Source of the DNA: Polytrichum commune
Lineage: Eukaryota; Streptophyta; Polytrichopsida; Polytrichales; Polytrichaceae
DNA: 64,000 nt
Reading direction: 5' to 3'
NCBI GenBank assembly: GCA_950295325.1
Contig: OX485804.1
Location: forward strand, 6,262,001 to 6,326,000
The position numbers and the translations under genes were made by a program. Under the pieces are notes generated by a model, which saw nothing but the letters and a program-made list of their open reading frames with translations, did not search any database and was not told where the DNA came from. Every line of letters begins with the position of its first letter. Position 1 is the first letter of the stretch. Positions 20,168 through 33,290 of this stretch are shown here, one piece after another.

Positions 20168-23100
20168 ATGGCAGCCATGCATGGGGCTGCTCGTTTTGCC
20201 ACGAATGTTGCAAGCGTGGACAATTGCTGCGCGGGAGGCAATCCTTCGACAACCCGAAAGCTGCACTTGAAGTCTGCATTTCGAGGCAACAGTCTTATTC
20301 TCCCTCAGAGCTCGAAGCCACAGAAGGGGGACAGGTTTCAGCAGTCGCGCATCGTGGCGTCCAGTCCAGTAGTGGTAGAAACACCAACGCAAGTGGCTTC
20401 TCGCGTGAATCCCCTCACCAAAAATGATCTGGTCGCTCACCTGGAGTCCGGGTGCAGACCCAAGAAGGCCTGGAGGTCAGTATAACTCATGACAAAAACT
20501 ATTTCTACACATTGTGGTTCTCCACATACTGACAGTTTCAAGACTATTCCTTTAGAAATTAATATGCCACAGTTTTGAACTATATGTCTATAAGACAATA
20601 ATATTGCAGTTTTTGTTTCCGGGGTGTTTTCGAGAGGTGTTTGATTTTCGAGTGATTAGCTCTAAGCCGCTTTGATTGGTAGCTGGCCACATATGCTGAC
20701 AAATTTGTGGGTTGCACAGGATTGGAACGGAGCATGAGAAATTTGGATTTCAGTTGGACACTCTGGAGCCGATGAGCTTCGAACACATCAGTCAGATTCT
20801 TGAGGGAATTAAGTCTCGCTTCAATGGATATGAGGCAGTCATGGAGGGGGAAAACATCATTGGGCTCAAAAAGGTCAGAGACAACCTAGCCTCTTATAAG
20901 CAGGTCTGGTACAATTGTAATACACAGTTTATGGTGTTTAGTGTCACGTACACTATTTGCGAAGGGCCAAAACTAGATGCCTAGATGTCTCAGAAGTGTT
21001 ACGCCTGCCAATTGCCAATACGATTCCATTCCTTACCATAAATAGTTTCTTAAATTGAAGATATCTACATTGAATCATTTAGAGTAGCACATTGGGATAT
21101 GTTAGATGATAGTCTTATATTTTAGTATGCAAGGGGAAGATTTTTTTGAGCACACTAATGATAAGTGTCACGTGTATACTTTTTAGTATGGCAAGAAAAG
21201 GATATTCTTGAGCATACTAATGGCAAATGTCATTTGTGTACACTTTATCAACTTGTAGACCATTGTGGAAGCTTAACATAGGCATGCACCTCGTAACACT
21301 ATTGAACCTACTCGTGCCCAGAATTTAATAAGCACACTTGAATGCAGTATGTGATGAGGTGATTCTTATGATGAAGTTGTTAATCATCAATGTACCTAGC
21401 ATGTGCCTCAAAGTAGGGTAAGTGACACTATTACGCATGTGACACTAAATACCATGGACAGTGTACTCTTGTAATTTTCTCTCCCACTTAAAATGATAAT
21501 GCTTGTTGGGCATGGATTCTCAACTCAAATGCCATTTGTATGTGCAGGATGGGCTCAGTATTTCTTTGGAGCCTGGAGGCCAATTCGAGCTAAGTGGTGC
21601 ACCTGTTGTCAGTGTTCATGAAACAAGCGCTGAAGTGAACAGGCATTTATATGAGGTTAGTCAGCCCACACAATTGTTTCGTTTCCATGCCAAATAAGAC
21701 TCTTTACGAGCCTGTTTTGGGAAGATAGCCTATCCGTTTTAAACCCTTCGGTGACCTTCTGGAGCGTTGTTCTTTTATATCATGTTCTTGTCTTTGTGGT
21801 TTATTGTAGTGTAGTTTCTCCTGAAATGTGCTAGACTTGTTTTGGCTTGGTACAGAGTCTGTAGATCTTCAAGAGCCTAAAGGTTATGCTAGTTTTCATC
21901 TACATAATCGTTTTTCTTTCACAGGTGAAATCTGTTGCCGAGGACCTTGGATTGGGGTTCGCAGGTATGGGCTTCGACCCCAAGTGGCCTCTCGAAGCAC
22001 GACCACATATGCCCAAGGTCTCCAAACGCCTAAAATCTTTTGGCGCAGGAGAACGCAAAATGTTCATGTTTCCAATATTGCCAAGGGGTGTCATACTTGT
22101 GCTGTGGTAAATAGTCCAGATTCAATAGTGCATGATCTAGATAAATTCTAATTCTTCTACGGGGATGGATGGGATACAGACCAGGTATGAAGGAGTAGAC
22201 TCCTATGTACTAAGAATGAGTGGCAAGCCCGGAATGGATGTCATGTACCGCACTTGCACTGCTCAGGTGCTCCCTTTGCACCTATCAAGCAATGTTTGAT
22301 GTTAATGGTCAATGTAGCTACTGTGGTTGGTTGAATTATATTGTTCGATGAATATGGTAAACTTTTCGACACATTAAATGTTTATAATATTTCCCTGACC
22401 AACCCCTGTGTCCACCTGCAATGAAACAGGTAAATTTGGATTTTGGTTCTGAGAAAGATATGATCAACAAACTTCGTGTTGGGCTCTCATTACAACCAGT
22501 ACGTGAAACTAACTGATGTTTCAGCTTTAACCTGGATCCTCTATTTGAGTTGTGTTGTGTTGTGAAGCCTATGCTAAAATTGTACTCAATTGCAGCTGTT
22601 TCTTCCATAAATATGTCTGGAACAGGTTTGTAATTTAATTGTAATTCTCTGCGCATTGTCACTCCTGGATATCAGATCGCTACGGCTCTTTTTGCGAGTT
22701 CACCTTTCACAGAGGGAAAGCCTAACGGATACTTGAGTCACAGAGGGTAAGACTCAGTGACCCATTTGTTTTCTTCATCAAGCTCTTGTTGCCGCCAATT
22801 TGCTTAATTCATTATCTACTCTACCTAACGATCGTCAATGCTTAGCTGACAAGAATTTTGTGGCAGTTATCTTTGGACGAAATTTAACAAGGATCGTTCA
22901 GGTCAAATGCCATTTGTCTTTGAAGACGACTTTGGGTGAGAATCATCATGAGACACAATATATGAAGTGTCAAATTCGTATAGTGGCTCTCCTTAAGATC
23001 TAAACCCAGCTCTACGACAAAAGTTACTGACAGGCTTGTTTCTGAATTTCAGATTTGAGAAGTTCACAGAATATGCCTTGAATGTGCCGATGTATATGGT

Positions 23101-24718
23101 ATATCGGAACAATGAGTGGAAAAACTGTACTGGCGAATCATTTAAGGTTAGTGTCATGCCTTGGGACGCTTCAGTGAAACATTTATACCACTTATACTAT
23201 TGGTTCCCTACAATCCATGATGCTGGTACTCACAATCCATAAAGTGTTTGGATTGAAACTATTTCTTACTGGCAGCTGGGTGTGCATTTCACAGGATTTC
23301 ATGGCTGGAAAGTTGTGGAACCTTCCTGGCGTGAGACCATCATTAAATGATTGGGAGAACCATTTGGGAACGATCTATACTGAGGTACTTACCTAGAAGA
23401 GCCGTACTTATTTCAAGGCATATTTCGTAATGTATCCGTGGATTATTATGTCAACAGATCCTGTATTGTTCTCCACATTCTCTGTTGTGAACCATGATTT
23501 GAACAGATCCATTGACAGAAAGTTAGTGAATGGGATTGCGCAGGTGAGGCTGAAGCGGTTTTTGGAGATGAGAGGAGCTGATTGTGGACCTCTGCCATTC
23601 ATTAATGCCCTACCTGCTTTCTGGGTGTGTGCTTAGTCATTCTAAACCCCGAATTATTGTAAACACTAGGTGAAGGCCCTTAATTATGTACTGTGACATA
23701 ATTGGAATGGATGACTTGGCAAAGTTTCAGTTGTATGAAGAGGAAATTGGTGGGAATATTGCTTTGTGTGCGTCCGATGGGCTCATTGCATCAGCAATGA
23801 GTGTTACACTAACCTGGCTGTAAACTGATTCCCTCGTGTATTAAATGAATGGGAAATGTCACAGACAGGGTTGCTGTACGATGAAGAATCTTTAAATGAT
23901 GCACTTGACATTACTCGTGATTGGACTAACAAGGAGCGAGAGATGCTTCGGGAAGAGGTATGATCACCTCCAATTCTATTTGTAACAACTTACCCTATAT
24001 ATTGAAATGTACTGACATTTGCTGATGGGATTACTATCCAATAGTCGATCCATAGTTCTCAAGAGTGAACATGTCTCAGTTTTAATTTATTTATGTTAAG
24101 TTTTACACATTGGTACTATGCACTCAGGTGCCAAGACACGGTCTACAAGTTCCTTTTCGAGAGGGGCTTCTGAAGCATGTGGCACAAGACATCTTGAAAA
24201 TTGCCAAGGTATTATAACATTCATATGGCTGTCATGCAGATCACCATAAACTCTGTTAGTCCAAGTTCTCTCTCTTCTTACGTGTGTATATATACATATA
24301 TTGTGGATTTGGTTTTGACAATCTGCTTTTGGTGGGAATCAGGATGGATTAAGTCGAAGGGGATTCAACGAAACTGTATTCCTGGATCCTATTGAAGAAG
24401 TTGCCACAACAGGTATGGCAGATTCGACTATCTGGCTGGTTTTTATTAATTTCTATACACTTTGTTTACACGAAGTGCGGAAGTGTTTGAATATGACCTC
24501 CAGCTTTATGAGTAGGGCCTAGAGTTTGACACTTAAAACATTACGAATTGCTTCTTACAGTAGAATCATGAATAGCAGAATTCGGTTGGCACGTGGAATG
24601 CACTAATCAGACACATCAATTGAGTGCAGGTGTAACCTTGGCGGAGCGGTTATTGAATGCCTACGAAGGGAAGTGGGCCAGAAATATAGATCCCATTTTT
24701 GACGAGCTGAGATTGTAA
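20168..24718 (+). CDS. GSH1: Glutamate-cysteine ligase, chloroplast type (divergent GSH1), 15 exons, 518 aa
   Basis: Catalyses ATP-dependent joining of glutamate and cysteine, the first and limiting step of glutathione synthesis, in plastids. Exons: 20168-20475, 20720-20873, 21548-21655, 21925-22017, 22180-22266, 22430-22498, 22676-22746, 22867-22935, 23053-23146, 23295-23384, 23544-23624, 23865-23957, 24128-24208, 24343-24412, 24630-24718. All junctions are GT-AG and the phases sum to 519 codons. Residues 1-90 look like a transit peptide. Family motifs: [35 protein letters not shown], the Arg of TRYEG (223), [29 protein letters not shown] (Arg296), [32 protein letters not shown]. Length matches Arabidopsis GSH1 (522). 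Odd points: C186, C364 and C406 of the Arabidopsis protein are replaced by Ser181, Asn360 and Asn402, only C349 being kept (Cys345), and residues 224-244 differ strongly from the usual GRYxIMRNYMPKVGSLGLDMM block. The exon 4/5 junction is the least certain. It could be a second, redox-insensitive paralog. Confidence 0.92.
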
Positions 24719-27278
24719 AATGAGATGCTGTATTTTAACTTTTTGTTCAATAACCGGAATAACGATGCTGTACAATTGTTAGTATAATTGTTTTGTTGGC
24801 TGGTCAAATAAATAAAATCTCAAATTCCGAGACTTCTGGCATAAAGGAACTTATCATCTTGACTTACACAATAGTTTTCCACTTCATTGTTTGGAAAATA
24901 TAAAGAGTGACAGCTTCTCAAGCTAGCAGAGCATGTATAAAGTGTAAATTTCCCACTTGAAGTAGGTCATGATTTGTGAAGTGCTTACCTCTAGACACAG
25001 GCAACATTTCTTTATCACGTCAAGTACTTCGTTTTGGATACAAATCAATTTTCCGCACATTCTAATGGTTGTTAAACTGTCCACAACCCTAGAAATGTCA
25101 CTTCCTCAAGGAAATGAGATGTGAACTTCATTTTCAAGTTCGGGAAGTTTAAAGGCTAATGGAACTGAAAGTACATTAGGATGGCTTTAACCAAACTAAT
25201 TCCCTAGAGAAGCAGAGTGCGGTACCATCCATGAGATACAAACTAATGTCACCTTAATAATCTGATTGGAAGAAATCAGACTTGAGGCTTCCTTATACTA
25301 CATTCTTAAATATTGATGAAAACTTATCTCCAATGGCATTATCTCTAATTGTCAGCAAGACACTATTTGACCACACAAGTGAATTAGGTAAATAGTACCT
25401 GTTTCTGGCATAGGGTGTCAAAAAATGAAATGAGAAATGAGTTGGCAACCTACAACAATGCCTATAATCACCTAATCGATCATGAATGAATCTGCTCTCT
25501 AGGTTTTTGGGGGGCAAGACAGATCAAGGTTATCTTAATTTATAAAAACCCAAGCTCCAATATATCTTTAATGCTAACTCCACATTAGCTATATCATTCA
25601 ACTCATTTTTCAAATCATTCAAACGCATACTTTCAAGTCCACCAAAAAAATTATATATTTTTAGCAATGATTTAGCAATTGTCTAGCAATGATTTAGAGG
25701 ATAAACCCTGTCCCACTCGTTCCCTGTAATTAAATTCCTATAAAGTACATACATCTCAAGCAATAAGCCCTCTATCCATTGAACCATCTATGATGTATTT
25801 TGAGTGGACAGTCTAAGAGTAGCTTGTGCTCCTCTTTTCCACCATCTGTCCACATCATCATTGTGCGAAATCCAGACTGTATGAGCGTCACATCTGTATG
25901 CTTGCATATGCTCTGAAGTTCCTAGATTTAAGGTCAGCTACTGCTGCAGTGCGCATATGCCCAAAATGGTAATTAATCTCGCACACATCCAGTCAGCTTT
26001 GGTTTTCAACCAGTACAACACATCTAAGATATGCATTTGCGTTTCGTAGCCAACGGGGTCACCCATATTTGGCATTTCAGACTTTTTAACTAATAACTAA
26101 ATATTTCGGGAAGTCTCAAATATACTCATGCACATGATTGGTGAGATGGGGACCTTCAGATTCTTTTAAAACATTGCACTGCATAACCTGTAAGGGCAGA
26201 ATGCAAATATGCTAGGCTGAATACCCTGGCATTCTGGTAATGTCACGGGGTGACAATTGAGGCTATGAGAAAAGTGATAGCAAACACAAAATCTCAAAGA
26301 ATTATCCTTGAGAGCCCTTACATGAAGGAATTCAAATAAAAATAATAGGGATGTCAGAGCAAGAGTGAGGTGACGAAGATTACACTTCCAGTGACTAAAA
26401 ACCTCTGATGTGGCATGCAAAACTTCATCAAAAATATTGAGGAATTGCAACATGTTACAGAGTACGTGCTGACAGATCCAATATCACCAGCACCAACAAT
26501 CCCAACCTTGACTACCATGCCAAAAGAGAACTATGGAGACTACAAGAATGTAAAATCTAGGGTAACAAGCTTATCCCCAGACACTTGGTTTTGTGCGTTG
26601 GATCTAATGAACATCTGACCCAAAAGAGCAGGGTCTATTCAATTACGAGAATATTATTAAAAAATATTGCTGACTACATATCTATACTGGATAACCAGAA
26701 TATCTATCGCCAGCTAATCATGTGCACACCTTGTAAAAGGAGAATGGGAAGGATACTAAAGTTACATGAAACCATGCTTAGGATCAACGTGGAACACAAG
26801 TAGGGATTGCTTTTGGTATCTCTTTACAAACTGCAAGCTCGGTTTCCCCAAGACTTCTTCTGTCCCGCCTAGACCACTGTTGGTGGTGCTGTTATGCTGT
26901 CCTACCAAAAAATGGATTGAAGATGGATATCAACTGAGAACCACTTAGAAGCCATTGCATCCACATAAGACTAGCACGGTGATGTCCAAGCACATTTCTA
27001 GAGATGGGCAACACGGGGATAGAGAAATATTACACTGCAGCCAAGGAGAATGGATGCAACCAGTTGAGTAATTCCGAGCTGTCAGGATGGATACTCAAAA
27101 TTCCCCGAAGTCAGTATCCCGCACAAAACCGTCATTCTGGGTATGTAGCCACATCAAAGACAGTATTTGAACCCCATACCCATAACTGACAACTCCTTTT
27201 CCAGGGACAATACTTCAGCCAGACTTTTCTCTTGTGCAATATGTCACTGAGCAGAGGTAATCACAAGGAGGTCGTTGA
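24719..27278. other. Convergent 3' region between two genes
   Basis: It lies between the stop codons of the GSH1-like gene (plus) and the glycosyltransferase (minus), and will contain both 3' untranslated regions. A candidate polyadenylation signal AATAAA occurs near 24810. No coding exon or RNA gene was recognised; short open frames on both strands look random. Confidence 0.5.
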
Positions 27279-30200
27279 CTAACCACCACGCTCCCGCACA
27301 GACTCGATGAACATCTTAGCCATCGCCTCATACATGGGGCCTTCTCGGAACATTTCACGTACTCTATTTCTCCCCTTTTCACCCATTTCCACTCCCAACT
27401 CAGGGTGACTCAGCAGCCATCCCAGTTGGCGGGCGAGAACGGGGATGCCTAACTCTCCAGCAGGGTGCAGTAACCCTGTCACGTTTGGTTCAATAATTTC
27501 TTTGGTACCCCCTGCATCCGTTCCCAGCACCTGCAACATTGGCAAGGGCTTTAATGACTCTACAACATTCTACGCATGACTGACCAGCAGTGCTGTATTC
27601 ACCATATTTTTCATGTTTTATCCAGACACTTTTCTCTCTGCACCCACTTCTCATCGGAAATGAAATTGTCACAATTAGTGCGAGATGATTACCACATCCA
27701 AATCTTGGCCATAGCCATATGCCTCCTAATTTTCGGAGCCCATGAATATCTCATTTCTCATGCTTACTAAATAGTCATATGGGTCCCCCCCATAATGTTG
27801 ACTATTGAACCTGGAATGGTTAGCATATTTTGAGCACATAGTCCAATCTGTTTTAAACACATGTATTTTTTTGAGTCCGTTTTAAGAGCCACACCTAACC
27901 ACCTCCCACTCAAGTATAGGTGTCCAGATTATTGCTATGTTGGATTACGCCATTATACCTTAACATCGACAAACCCACCCCAACATGCCCAGATAGCCAA
28001 CCACCTCTCTCCTACTGACATTGCCCAAAGTACATTCTGAACTAGGCAATGGATGCAAGGAGCCCTGCCACAGGCTGTAGTAGGCGCCCAACCTACCAAG
28101 CCACAGTAGTGGCGAGGTGGATATTGGGTCCCTACTGTAACATTGGCAAGGCAACACATGTCCATTCCCATACGAAGTGGTCAGGCCATGGCAAGGTCAT
28201 CGATTACAGGGTAATAATGCACCTCTTGGTAACCAATCAGGAATAGGCACATCAGTAGAATTTCTGAGGCTGACATCTTCAGGAGAGTCAGGTTAGTCTT
28301 ACCGGTAAGCCAAATGCCATGGCCTCGATGGTGACTCTTCCAAATGTTTCTCCAATTCCCTGCCAAGCAATTCAGAATTTCTTGTAAAGCGTGGTCTTTT
28401 AAAATCGAACAGCAACCTCCCTTATCATCTCTTCCTCTACTTAACATAAACATGCTTATTGAACGTGGTAAAAAATTTGCCGATTCTGGTACATCCCTCC
28501 CAATATACTCTCTATCCATCATCTGGCAGCAGACTGTAGAAATCAAGAGAGGAATCTGGCAGAATCTACTTCCTCATGCAGAACTAGTATGTGTTACCTG
28601 AGCATTCATTACATATGCATCAGCTGCAGCATAAAGGGGGCCAACATGAACAGTCGCTTCAGTCCACAGCAGCATGTTGGCCAAGCTTGGCTGTCTGTCT
28701 ATTAACCCACGAATTTTCTCCAAGTAGCTTGGCTTATTACTCTTGGAACCAACTGAACCTAGCAATACTTTCAAATTGTGATTTCCGTCAGGTCTCCTTT
28801 TGTTATTCCCAGATGAGTGCATCCCAAGAGCAGCACCTGTGACAAAATTCCCTTCAGTGAGAACCTTGTCAAACAACTCTGGGTAAGGTTCCAGAATGTG
28901 AGCATGTCAAACCCCTCACTGTTACAGCAACTGTTCTTCAAGGTTCGGTCCAGGACTCATTAGAACCAGAAAATCCTTCACAATGGAAACATGTCAACTA
29001 CAAATAATTTGAACCCAACAACCCATTCTGAAAGTGCACTGTGGTACTCACTGCTAAGACAATGCTTACACTCCATCTATATATAGAGTGACAACATGTT
29101 GAACCATCATTTCAATACTCTTCAGTAGCAGCAGTTTCATTTACACTAATAAACCATCAGATTTTTATCGGATTGTGAACAAGTTACCAAAGTAAGCCAG
29201 AATATTTACCAGTTGTTACAACTTCCAGTTACTCAAAATAAAGATGTTCTCTGAGTTTAATTTGGTAAAAAGAAAATACTGTACAAGATTTGGGAAGCCC
29301 CAATACCTGCTCCAATATACCCCTCCTTTTCTATCCGCGCTAAGCCTTCAAGACCTTCATCCTCAATGCCTTCTGCCACCATCAAGGCTGCTTGTAGCAT
29401 CATAAGTTGTCCCTTTCCAGGATTTATACTGCTCAGGGATATTATGAGAAAATCTGAAGACTCCAGCCCCATTTCTTTTCGGACTTGATTTCGCAAGGTC
29501 TCTCTCCTCTTCAGAGCTTCATTCCCTTTTTACAGAGAAGAAACAGAACACACATCCAATTTTTGTCATGTACACAATATTGATCATCACCTATGAAAGC
29601 TAGCATCAGCAGTTCCACCACTAAAAGCATTTATCAATAAGAAATGGAAGTTCTTTGGCAGCTAACAATCAACACAACTTAGCCTTGACAAAGAACAGCA
29701 TACGTACAGACAGAACAGCAGGTAGCTGAAGCCCAGACAAGGACTGTCTCTGAACCCCTATTTGCAATTGACAAGAACTTGAGTAGGTTTACTATTTTGT
29801 CCAACTTCTAAAACACAATGCTTACCAGAAGAGCCAGCACTCTCAGTCTCTTCATCCAGGCCTGCAATAGATGCCAGACCGTCATTCACCGAAAGGTTTA
29901 TGACCTCCACTAGAGAAGGTAGGGTAAGTCTATCTTCAGATGCCCACTGCTGCCACAACTGCTTCTGTGTCACCGAAAGAAACACTAAAGCATGTGCTTT
30001 CGCCAGTAGCGGCCTGGATCTGTCATAGTATTCACGTCGATTCTCCATCAACCACCAAATAAGGCGTTCACCGCCCTTCTTGTTATATTGCAAATACTGC
30101 CCTGCATATTGACCCCACCATCAGGTCGGCAGTCAGAAGATTATTCGTGAGAAAAAGTAAAGGAAGGACATATGCATCTTTACAACATTTTATTTTATTA

Positions 30201-31445
30201 TTCTTCATGTCAAACTCAGAAAATGGCAATTGTTTTCATTTGCATAATCAAAACCAAAAAGGAAATTGGGAAGATAATGAATGTACCAATCCAAGTGTTA
30301 CATGCCGCTGAACCTGCAACCACCAAATCTGCCCTAGCTGCTGCTTTCCAGCTGGAGCTCAGTTTGTCCCGAACGATTGCAATGCCTCGTTGTACGAGCT
30401 CTCTGTAGAGCCCACCCTTCTTGTTCAACACAACCGCCGAAATTCTGCCTCCACAGTTTACTATCTCAGTTGCCAGTTCTAACACGGCGAGCGGAGCTCC
30501 TGTCAGAGAGAGCTCGTGAAACACCATAACAATGTTCTTTCCCCTCACAAAATCAGGAAAGAGGCCTTTTCTCAAACATTGTCGCCTGCTGCTACCACTA
30601 CTACGACCTAAAACTTGTCTTTCCGTCTCATCGAATGGACCGACAATCCTCCCGTGGTGATGCTGTTGTTGGATGTGAAGCTCCTGGTCCGAATCTCTGG
30701 ATCCATCCCCTTCCTCTGCAACTATACCTTTCTCTTCACTTCTGCTGCTGACAATTGAGTTACCATTCGTAGAAGAGTGCCTCGTAGGTCGGTCCTCGGC
30801 TTTTGCAATATTCTTGTTCTTGTTGTTGTCTCTGTTGGCAGGTGTCACAAACGTCCATGACTTCAAATCCTCCCTACTTCTATTTTCCTGCTCCACATTT
30901 CCCTTTCGCTGCGGCAGCCAGTCTTTCAACCACCCTCTCACCCTCTCCCTTCTGTCACTGTGCAAGCTTTCCTTTCCGCCTTCGGATTTATTGAGACTAA
31001 GTCTGGTTGAGGAGCCTCGATTGTAATCACTCGCCGCAGCAAGAGCCGATAAACTCTGGCCACCATCACCACCAGGCTGCAAATCCCCAATCTCCTGCCA
31101 CACTGACCACCGGTTTTGCATGTGGAAGCCAATGTACCCCCATACCAAGGCAAGTAGTAGCCATGGCAACAAGCGGCGACCCGAGGAGTAGCTAGATTGC
31201 ACTCTGTCGATCAAAACTCCAACAAGACCTTGCCCTTCTTTCCTAAATTTGAAACTGCCCACACCGCGGCGCGAAGCTTTGTCTTTCGAAGTCGATGAGG
31301 AGTAATTCAGAGTTGGAAGGATGTCTTTGGACCTTGCCCTGGACGAAGAAGACGAGGAGGAGGTTCGGCCGGTGGATGCAAAGGCCACAGTATTTCGTGT
31401 GAGGCCGGCTGCTGCAGCAATCGGAGTTCGAGATGTGGTGTCCAT
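27279..31445 (-). CDS. Golgi-type GT4-like glycosyltransferase, 6 exons, 747 aa
   Basis: Predicted type II membrane glycosyltransferase of a plant family annotated in Arabidopsis as UDP-glycosyltransferase superfamily (At1g75420/At1g19710-like). Exons on the minus strand: 31445-30287, 30101-29826, 29525-29307, 28878-28598, 28359-28303 and 27530-27279. Phases sum to 748 codons including the stop. Seen in the protein: a Ser-rich basic cytosolic tail, a single membrane anchor at residues 91-107 (LLPWLLLALVWGYIGF), a low-complexity stem to about residue 295, then a GT-B fold. Motifs: NIVMVFHELSLTGAPLAVLE, IWWLMENRREYYDRSRPLL, LSVNDGLA, SLSSINPGKGQL, VLLGSVGSKSNK, and GIGETFGRVTIEAMAFGLP with the EX7E motif of GT4-type enzymes, followed by VLGTDAGGTKEI. 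The acceptor of exon 3 (GTAAAAAG) has a poor polypyrimidine tract and is the weakest junction. The donor sugar and acceptor cannot be told from sequence. The start ATG is the first in frame and has a typical context. Confidence 0.92.
27590..27940 (-). repeat. Dispersed repeat family R2, copy in last intron of the glycosyltransferase gene
   Basis: This intronic stretch matches 54620-54950 (same orientation) over about 330 bp. Landmarks are AGACACTTTTCTC, GCACCCACTTCTCAT, AGATGATTA, TGTTGACTAT, AGTCCAATCT and TATAGGTGTCCA. The family also occurs at 47090-47230 and 63320-63500 (opposite orientation), at 50930-51100, and weakly at 36740-36850. Confidence 0.8.
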
Positions 31446-32203
31446 GGTAGGGGTTTTAGAAACAATATTCTAGATTGCTACTAACCATAATAATACATAA
31501 CCCAAATACATAACTTAACCCATATAACATAAACCGTTACTTGCAATGAAGATGCAGTGGTTCAAGCTTGCAGTAGTTCAGTACCCAAGGCAAACTGCTC
31601 TTAGTCCTAGCAATCGCAGAGGGAAAAGCTTCGCAGCTCTTGCATTATATATGTCTTTCCCGCATGCTTCCCGGACTCCGCGAATAGCACCCAACAAGGG
31701 AAATATTGGCCATGTTTTCGACTCTTGTCTCCGAAGACAGAAGAAGCTTAACCCTGTGGCTACCATCCCCAAAAGTTCAACCAGGAAAAACATCCAGAGG
31801 CTGAAGAAGAAGAGAAAGAAAAAGACAAGCATTCACGGCGGGTTACTTTCTCAACTCGTCCATCATGCTGGAGAAGATTTACGACCATGGTACCTAAAGT
31901 GGCCGCAGCATTTTTAGCAGTCGGCACCGCGGACCTTCTTTGTAACTTGTTCACATTCTAGCGCTCCAGATTCCAGACTTCAGTACTGCTGGCCTAAGGA
32001 TCTAGAGGAGGATCATGCGAAGAGCGACCAAAATTCAAGATGCAGAAGAGGCTCCGGGATATCGTCCTCGCTGTCAATACTACCATCCATCGGCAGCAGC
32101 TGCTTCATTCCTTTATCCGAGATCCTCCTCTGGCCCATCTGCATAGCATAAGTCCTCAAGCATCAGACCTCAGAGTCAAACCTTAGAATGTGACAACTGG
32201 ACC

Positions 32204-32242
<39 letters not shown>

Positions 32243-33290
32243 TACAGACTTGCTACAAACCAGTTCACCTTAACAATTCCTGCCTATACATAAAATCTTG
32301 CTTGTCCACCCTTAAACCTCCATCTCCACCTTCAACCCATAACTACAAACAAGAGCTACAAAACTAAAACCCCCGAAATTCCCGCACACAAGGATCTCTC
32401 CCGCCATCATCTCTCCCACTCCGATCCCTCCCGCCCAACCCAAACCTCCTTCCAAGCCCAAGCAGCCCTGTCGATCTGCAACCAAAAGATTCAAAACTAA
32501 CCACCCCTCTAGAAGAAGTAGAAAAATAATGAAATTAAACAAAAACAAAAACAAAAACACAACCAAAACCAAAAGCTTTTCCTCTTTCGGGGGCGGCACT
32601 CACATGGTACCTCACATCGTGACCGACGGTGCAGCGTGAGTTAAGATGAGCATCGAGTCGCAGGAGCGAAAGAGAGACACGAGAAGGAGAAGGAGAGAGG
32701 AAGCAGATAGATACAGACTAGCTAGCTACGCAAATGCCAGCAATGCATTGGGAAATGGCAGGGCGATGGGCGGGGGAGGAGGCGAGGAGAGAGGGAGGAG
32801 GTTGCCCTGCACTGTGTCTACCGCCATCGCCATCGCCAGCAGGTTTGCGCCAGCCACCACATGGCCCAGGCGGCATCGGAGGAGGCAGGAAAGTAGCCTC
32901 TGCCGGCCGCACTTTGGGGCGGCAGCCGCGGCGTCACGTTAGCGGCACGGGTGGTGTGGGCGCACGGAGGCGAAGTTCCCAGCCGAGGGGGAAGGGAAGC
33001 GAAGGGAAGCGAAGCGAGGGGAGGGGAAGGGAGGGGGGGTTTCCTTCCCGCGAGTGACGGGTGACGGGCGAGGGGCCGCTGACTGTCGGGATTCGGGAAC
33101 CCGGCCGGGCCGGGCTGAGCAGTACTTGCACAATAGATGACGTGTCGTCTGAGTGCGTGCAGCGCGGGTGGGCCCACAACAACCCCCCACATTGCAGGAC
33201 GGGTTGAGTTTCGACGGGGAGACTTTCGGTGAATTCAAGATTTCCTGCCAGCGCGGCGCGGGCCGGGCTGGGTCTTTTGGCGCGGGCCCG
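31446..33290. promoter_or_regulatory. GC-rich upstream region of the glycosyltransferase gene
   Basis: This region precedes the minus-strand start codon at 31445. From about 32600 to 33290 it is far richer in GC and CpG than the rest of the window, and about 33000-33045 is a purine-rich G tract able in principle to form a G-quadruplex. A CT/CA microsatellite lies at 32202-32242. It most likely holds the promoter and 5' leader, perhaps with leader introns. Long open frames on both strands (for example 31546-31917 plus and 32818-33421 minus) overlap in conflicting phases and reflect base composition. Confidence 0.5.
32202..32242. repeat. Compound (CT)n(CA)n microsatellite
   Basis: About eleven CT units run directly into about nine CA units. 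It sits in the presumed 5' region of the glycosyltransferase gene. Confidence 0.95.

Noticed and set aside
20114-20440. Minus-strand 108-codon frame opposite GSH1 exon 1
   Set aside because: Antisense shadow of a well supported exon with transit-peptide composition.
22336-22662. Minus-strand 108-codon frame across GSH1 introns 5-6
   Set aside because: Overlaps a confirmed exon on the other strand and has no similarity.
31546-31917. Plus-strand 123-codon Lys-rich frame
   Set aside because: Lies in the presumed 5' leader of the minus-strand glycosyltransferase; basic low-complexity sequence without a domain.
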